Source: Lachnospiraceae bacterium (GTDB taxonomy: Bacteria > Bacillota > Clostridia > Lachnospirales > Lachnospiraceae). Taken from it: 64,000 nucleotides of DNA. The translations under genes were made by a program, and so were the position numbers. Shown here in pieces: positions 60,478 through 64,000 of this stretch (positions within the stretch are counted from its first letter, which is position 1; each line of letters begins with the position of its first letter). Where the stretch lies: positions 17,486-81,485 of the forward strand of contig JAGAPO010000052.1 of NCBI GenBank assembly GCA_017623215.1, given 5' to 3'. Below the pieces are notes generated by a model, which worked only from the letters and a program-made list of their open reading frames with translations, made no database searches and was not told the origin of the DNA.

Positions 60478-61047
60478 ATGAATAAAGTGAAAAAAGGCGC
60501 GATTATCGCGGCGGTGCGGACGGAGGAGGAGTTCGAGGAGGTATTTCGCTCGAAGGCGGAGGTGATCTTTGACTTGAACCCCGACCTGCTGACGCTCGCC
60601 GAACGGGTAAGAACGGTTCATGCGGCCGGCCGGAGTCTGTTCATTCACCTGGACCTTGCGGCCGGTATCGGAAAAGACAAAAGCGGGATTCAATTTGTCA
60701 AAGACGCGGGGGTTGACGGTGTAATCAGTACGCGGGTGAACATTATTAAGCTGGCTCGCGAGGCCGGACTCTTTACCGTGCAGAGATTTTTCGTTGTGGA
60801 TTCCCGTTCTGTTGATACGACGGTCGAAGGGCTGAAGGCATCCAGAGCTGATATGATTGAAGTAATGCCGGGTGTAGTTCCGAAAACAATACGCAAGCTG
60901 AAAGGAAGAATTGAGGTACCGATTATCGCGGGCGGTCTGATTGAGACGGTCCAGGAAGTAGAAGAAGCGCTTCGCTGCGGAGCGGGAGCGGTATCAACGG
61001 GCAGGCGGGCTCTTTGGAATTTGAAAGTTTCCTATTCAGAATCATAG
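60478..61047 (+). CDS. glpP: glycerol-3-phosphate-responsive antiterminator GlpP
   Basis: A 189-residue TIM-barrel-like RNA-binding protein of the GlpP family. Characteristic segments are IIAAVRTEEEFEE at the N-terminus, VIFDLNPDLL, LFIHLDLAAGIGKDKSGI near 63, GVDGVISTR, RFFVVDSRSVDTT near 101 and IEVMPGVVPK near 129. It binds G3P and prevents termination in leaders of glycerol genes; the leader at 57,180 is the obvious target. AGGAGGGAAG precedes ATG 60478. Confidence 0.93.
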   Translation: MNKVKKGAIIAAVRTEEEFEEVFRSKAEVIFDLNPDLLTLAERVRTVHAAGRSLFIHLDLAAGIGKDKSGIQFVKDAGVDGVISTRVNIIKLAREAGLFTVQRFFVVDSRSVDTTVEGLKASRADMIEVMPGVVPKTIRKLKGRIEVPIIAGGLIETVQEVEEALRCGAGAVSTGRRALWNLKVSYSES

Positions 61048-61075
61048 AAAAACATGTAAGACGGAGGAAAAAGTA

Positions 61076-61867
61076 ATGAGCGATTTAAAGCAGAAGAAGC
61101 TGTACCTGCTTGATATGGATGGAACCTTGTACATTGATAACCAGCTTTTTGACGGAACGCAGGAATTGCTGGCGCACATTAAAAAGATTGGCGGCAAATA
61201 CATGTTCCTTACCAACAATTCTTCAAAAAGTGTGGATAAGTATATTGAAAAATTGAACAGCCTTGGGATTAAGGCGGAAGCGGATGATTTCCTGACTTCG
61301 ACCAACGCAACGGTTCTGTATCTTCAGGACAAGAACTACAAGAAAATATATGCGTTTGGAACCGCGTCCTTTAAGGAGCAGCTGGCAGCAGGCGGCTATC
61401 CCATTACTGACAGGCTGGAAGAGGGAATTGACTGTCTGTGCATGGGATTTGACACGGAGCTTACCTTCCAGAAATTAGAGGATGCCTGCATCCTGCTTGG
61501 AAAGGGAGTGGATTATATCGCAACGAATCCGGATTGGGTCTGCCCGACCTGGTACGGTTACGTTCCGGACTGCGGTTCCGTATCGGAGATGCTCTTTCGG
61601 GCAACCGGAAGACGCCCCATATTCATCGGAAAGCCGCAGCCTGAGATGGCGCTGCTTGCGATAAAAGAAACCGGATATGCCGCAGAAGAGACCGTGCTGA
61701 TCGGAGATCGGCTATACACGGATATTGCCTGCGGAGTCAATGCCGGAATCAGCACGATCTTCGTCTTAAGCGGTGAGGGAACCATGGAGGATCTGGAAAA
61801 GAGTGATGTAAAGCCGGAATTCATCTACCAGAGCGTGAAGGAGATCCTGCAGGATATCCGGAGATAA
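61076..61867 (+). CDS. HAD-IIA phosphatase (NagD/PGP-like)
   Basis: A 263-residue HAD hydrolase: motif I DMDGTLY near residue 12, motif II TNNSSKS near 46, large C2 cap (about 90-180), motif III Lys in FIGKPQPEM near 190, and motif IV IGDRLYTDI near 211. HAD-IIA enzymes dephosphorylate small molecules such as glycerol-3-phosphate or phosphoglycolate. The place beside glpP and a glycerophosphodiesterase suggests G3P as substrate, an inference. CGGAGGAAAAAG precedes ATG 61076. Confidence 0.85.
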   Translation: MSDLKQKKLYLLDMDGTLYIDNQLFDGTQELLAHIKKIGGKYMFLTNNSSKSVDKYIEKLNSLGIKAEADDFLTSTNATVLYLQDKNYKKIYAFGTASFKEQLAAGGYPITDRLEEGIDCLCMGFDTELTFQKLEDACILLGKGVDYIATNPDWVCPTWYGYVPDCGSVSEMLFRATGRRPIFIGKPQPEMALLAIKETGYAAEETVLIGDRLYTDIACGVNAGISTIFVLSGEGTMEDLEKSDVKPEFIYQSVKEILQDIRR

Positions 61868-61881
61868 AAGGAGGAGTTGCT

Positions 61882-62652
61882 ATGAATACGATAAAGATAG
61901 AAGCCAAGCAGGCATTTATGATTGCACACAGAGGAGTGAGCGGGCTGGAGCCGGAGAATTCGATTCCGTCTTTTACCGCGGCCGGGAATCGCAGCTACTA
62001 TGGAATTGAGACCGATATCCATGTAACGAAGGACGGAAAATTTATCGTAATCCATGATGAGCAGACCGGAAGAGTGGCAGGAGAAGATGTGAATGTGGAA
62101 GAATTGACGTATGATGAGGTCAGGAAGCTTCGGCTGAACAATATCTGCGGCTGGGAGAGATGGAACCATCTGGAAGACAATCCGAAGAGCAGACCGGACT
62201 TGATTCTGCCAAGTCTTGAGGAATACGTCAATATTTGTAAAAAGTACGAAAAGAAATGTGTTCTGGAGCTGAAGAATCGGTTTAGCCGTGAGGATATTGT
62301 GAGAGTGGTAGAGCAGATTAAGGAACTTGGATATCTGGAGAATGTAATCTTTATTTCGTTCGTTCTGGAGAATCTGATCGACCTTCGGTCATTGCTTCCG
62401 GAGCAGGAGCTGCAGTTCCTGGTTGGCAAATGGGAGGAAGAGACCGTTGACTGGCTGAATCAGTATTCACTTGAGCTGGACATTGCCCACACGATTTTAA
62501 CAAAGGAGATAATTGATCTCGTCCATGCCAACAACCATAAGGTTAATTGCTGGATCTGCAATCGAAAGGAAGATGCGGACAGGCTGATCGAGTGGGGCGT
62601 TGACCTGATCACTTCGGATATTCTGGAGGATTGTCGGGCTGCGGAAAAATAA
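61882..62652 (+). CDS. ugpQ: glycerophosphodiester phosphodiesterase
   Basis: A 256-residue GDPD that hydrolyses glycerophosphodiesters to sn-glycerol-3-phosphate and an alcohol. Motifs: IAHRGVSGLEPENS near 14-27 (catalytic His, metal-binding Glu), ETDIHVTKDGKFIVIHDE near 46-64 and VLELKNR near 129. No signal peptide, so it is cytoplasmic. AAAGGAGGAG precedes ATG 61882. It feeds G3P to the flavoprotein complex earlier in the cluster. No terminator was recognised directly after it. Confidence 0.92.
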   Translation: MNTIKIEAKQAFMIAHRGVSGLEPENSIPSFTAAGNRSYYGIETDIHVTKDGKFIVIHDEQTGRVAGEDVNVEELTYDEVRKLRLNNICGWERWNHLEDNPKSRPDLILPSLEEYVNICKKYEKKCVLELKNRFSREDIVRVVEQIKELGYLENVIFISFVLENLIDLRSLLPEQELQFLVGKWEEETVDWLNQYSLELDIAHTILTKEIIDLVHANNHKVNCWICNRKEDADRLIEWGVDLITSDILEDCRAAEK

Positions 62653-62739
62653 AAGAACCGGACACAAACAAATGAAAAAGAGTAACAGTTCGGGATTATG
62701 AACGGTATGGAATCGGTGAGCTGCGATTGTGATACGCTC

Positions 62740-62948
62740 TTATTAAGCCATTCGGAACGAGACGAATATGATGCGGCATAAGCCTGCAAAGCAGCAGAAG
62801 AGACAGCGCTTTGCAGGCTGTATCCGGAGGCGTCTCGGGATATAAGACCGGATTGCCGGGATAACGGCAGGGGAATGATATGACCAATCTGTGCCCGGGT
62901 CAGAGATGCATTTTTTCGCGGTGTGCGGAGCCTTTCGCCAATTTGCAT
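62740..62948 (-). pseudogene. probable decayed XRE-type HTH regulator
   Basis: On the minus strand a good GGGAGG lies 5 bases before an ATG (62948) that opens MQIGERLRTPRKNASLTRAQIG, close to the N-terminus of XRE/Cro regulators. After it, the expected helix 3 (VSRQTISxWE) is only partly visible as LSRQ and the sequence no longer fits the family. The frame runs on without stop antisense into the GDPD gene. Upstream is a palindrome ATACT-GTT-AGTAT (near 62,970-62,985). I take it as a remnant; a new small gene is less likely. Confidence 0.4.
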
Positions 62949-63094
62949 AGATACCTCCCATGATTGTGATACTGTTAGTATATCATAATAGGGAAGGAAC
63001 GCAATGGCGTGTTTCGCAAGTTTGAGTGGGAAAGAATACAACTGACAGTTGAGGTGTGCAGTGCTCCGAACAGACAGCTATGCCAAAGCTTCTG

Positions 63095-63697
63095 TTATTC
63101 CGTCTTCATCAGTCCGGCCTTCAACAGCGCGGGTCTCAGCGCACAATAAAGCACGCTTGCAATCAGGACAGAAGTGATCGCGTTCACTGTAGTTGCTGCA
63201 GCGCCAATCTTTGCCAGTGCGGAGGCAAGCTCCTGCGGAACGCCAAGAATATAGTTCTTGTAAAAATATCCAACAATCGGATCAGCAAAAATGTTAAATA
63301 CCATGCCGCAGGCACTTGCAATTACCGTCCAGCGTACGATATAGCCCTTTGTATGCTCCTTCTTCAGATGAGCAATCTTATGGGCAACCAGTCCTACAAT
63401 CAGTCCGATACAGAGCTTTAAAAGGAATGTCTTGGGTGCGCTGGTTGCGTATCCGCTTGTCAGGTCTGCAATGGTCATACCGACAGCGCCGGCCATCCCG
63501 CCCCAGGTACCTCCAAGCAGCAGCGCCGCAAGTACACAGAACGCATTACCGAAATGAATCGCGGTCTTTTCGGTTCCGACCGGAATATCAAAACGGAAGA
63601 ACTGAAAACCTATGTAACAAAGAGCTGCCAGCAGAGCTGCCTGTGCAAGTTTCGTAACATTAAAAGAATGTCCGTTGGAATTTTTCGTTGTACTCAT
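63095..63697 (-). CDS. ECF transporter S component
   Basis: A 200-residue membrane protein with about six hydrophobic segments (LAQAALLAALCYIGFQFF near 17, CVLAALLLGGTWGGMAGAVGM near 54, LLKLCIGLIVGLVAH near 92, IVRWTVIASACGMVFN near 120, ATTVNAITSVLIASVLYC near 168). The N-terminal KLAQAALLAAL and the IHFGNAFCVLAALLLGG segment are typical of energy-coupling factor substrate-binding subunits for vitamins. Folate or another vitamin is likely, but the substrate cannot be read here. Minus-strand AGGAGG precedes the start. ATPase subunits are not in the window. Confidence 0.8.
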   Translation of the reverse strand: MSTTKNSNGHSFNVTKLAQAALLAALCYIGFQFFRFDIPVGTEKTAIHFGNAFCVLAALLLGGTWGGMAGAVGMTIADLTSGYATSAPKTFLLKLCIGLIVGLVAHKIAHLKKEHTKGYIVRWTVIASACGMVFNIFADPIVGYFYKNYILGVPQELASALAKIGAAATTVNAITSVLIASVLYCALRPALLKAGLMKTE

Positions 63698-63889
63698 GTG
63701 AAAATCCTCCTAATTTGTAATCTGTATTGCATGAAATCAATATCTGTGGGCCTATGGTATCATTAAACTGGTATCATGAAAACGGCCAGAATAATATTTT
63801 TTAATAGTGCCAGTTTGGGCAAATTGAGCGGCGGAATCAAGGAAATATGGAAGCGGTCTGTTATCCGCATCGCGGAGTTCCCGCGGCTC

Positions 63890-63918
63890 TTTACATTCTG
63901 ACGCCAATCGGCTATAAT
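63890..63918 (+). promoter_or_regulatory. promoter at the right edge of the window
   Basis: TTTACA (63890-63895), 17-base spacer, TATAAT (63913-63918). Downstream GGGAAGG (63970-63976) precedes ATG 63980, which opens only M-R-V-Q-V and a stop; another ATG at 63994 could start the next gene. The rest of the gap 63,698-63,889 shows no clear element apart from AT-rich sequence that may hold the ECF promoter. Confidence 0.6.
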
Positions 63919-64000
63919 TAAATTGTATGCGGTTCGTTCAGATAAGGAACGGCTGAATAAAAGATACGAGGGAAGGACGATGAGAGTACAAGTATGATAA

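Noticed and set aside
1..64000. tRNA, rRNA or CRISPR arrays
   Set aside because: No cloverleaf with TTCRANNC arm, no rRNA sequence and no regularly spaced direct repeats were noticed on reading; a dedicated scan was not possible.

Overview
The window looks like chromosome of an anaerobic, spore-forming Firmicute of the Clostridia, most likely Lachnospiraceae. This is inferred from the gene content: a SCIFF ranthipeptide with its radical SAM maturase beside a fused secDF, an archaeal-type AspRS with gatCAB behind a T-box, dapL, glnA beside an ANTAR regulator, and a BspA-type leucine-rich repeat protein. No rRNA, tRNA or CRISPR array was seen. AGGAGG-type ribosome binding sites and TTGACA/TATAAT promoters are common.

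Region 1 (1 to about 16,540) is the right part of a siphovirus-type prophage. Head completion, tail tube, tail chaperones, tape measure, baseplate and fibre genes come first, then holin, endolysin and a HicAB toxin-antitoxin pair with a clear operator. The end of the element holds a candidate non-coding RNA with its own promoter and terminator, and several palindromes. The prophage appears to be inserted inside a polysaccharide deacetylase gene, whose remaining 5' part reads on the minus strand (16,520-17,143) and lacks the last two catalytic motifs. Head, replication and integrase genes must lie to the left of the window.

Region 2 (17,288-29,200) is chromosomal. It carries a DUF262 protein followed by a Nudix/low-molecular-weight phosphatase fusion, a lipoprotein, an LRR / VWA / MoxR-type AAA / membrane-protein operon, a PHP phosphoesterase, glnA with a leader terminator plus an ANTAR regulator, and dapL.

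Region 3 (29,429-38,325) starts with an 1151-residue protein that joins a cytoplasmic S66 LD-carboxypeptidase to a membrane-anchored LtaS-like sulfatase domain. The tRNA-dependent amidation operon aspS2-gatC-gatA-gatB follows behind a T-box. The T-box specifier loop shows overlapping GAA/AAC codons, and a highly structured palindromic element lies between gatA and gatB.

Region 4 (38,433-50,000) holds an M3 oligopeptidase, a DUF4003 protein, a divergent AraC regulator / GH38 alpha-mannosidase pair, and a heterodimeric ABC exporter. Region 5 (49,401-57,068) holds an AraC regulator with a nitroreductase, the SCIFF precursor and maturase, secDF and recJ. Region 6 (57,130-62,652) is a glycerol-3-phosphate cluster: two flavoproteins, a DUF1667 protein, the antiterminator GlpP, a HAD-IIA phosphatase and a glycerophosphodiesterase, all behind a strong leader terminator. 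The right edge has a probable decayed XRE regulator and an ECF transporter S component.

Starts were chosen by ribosome binding site and family alignment from memory. No database search or folding program was run.
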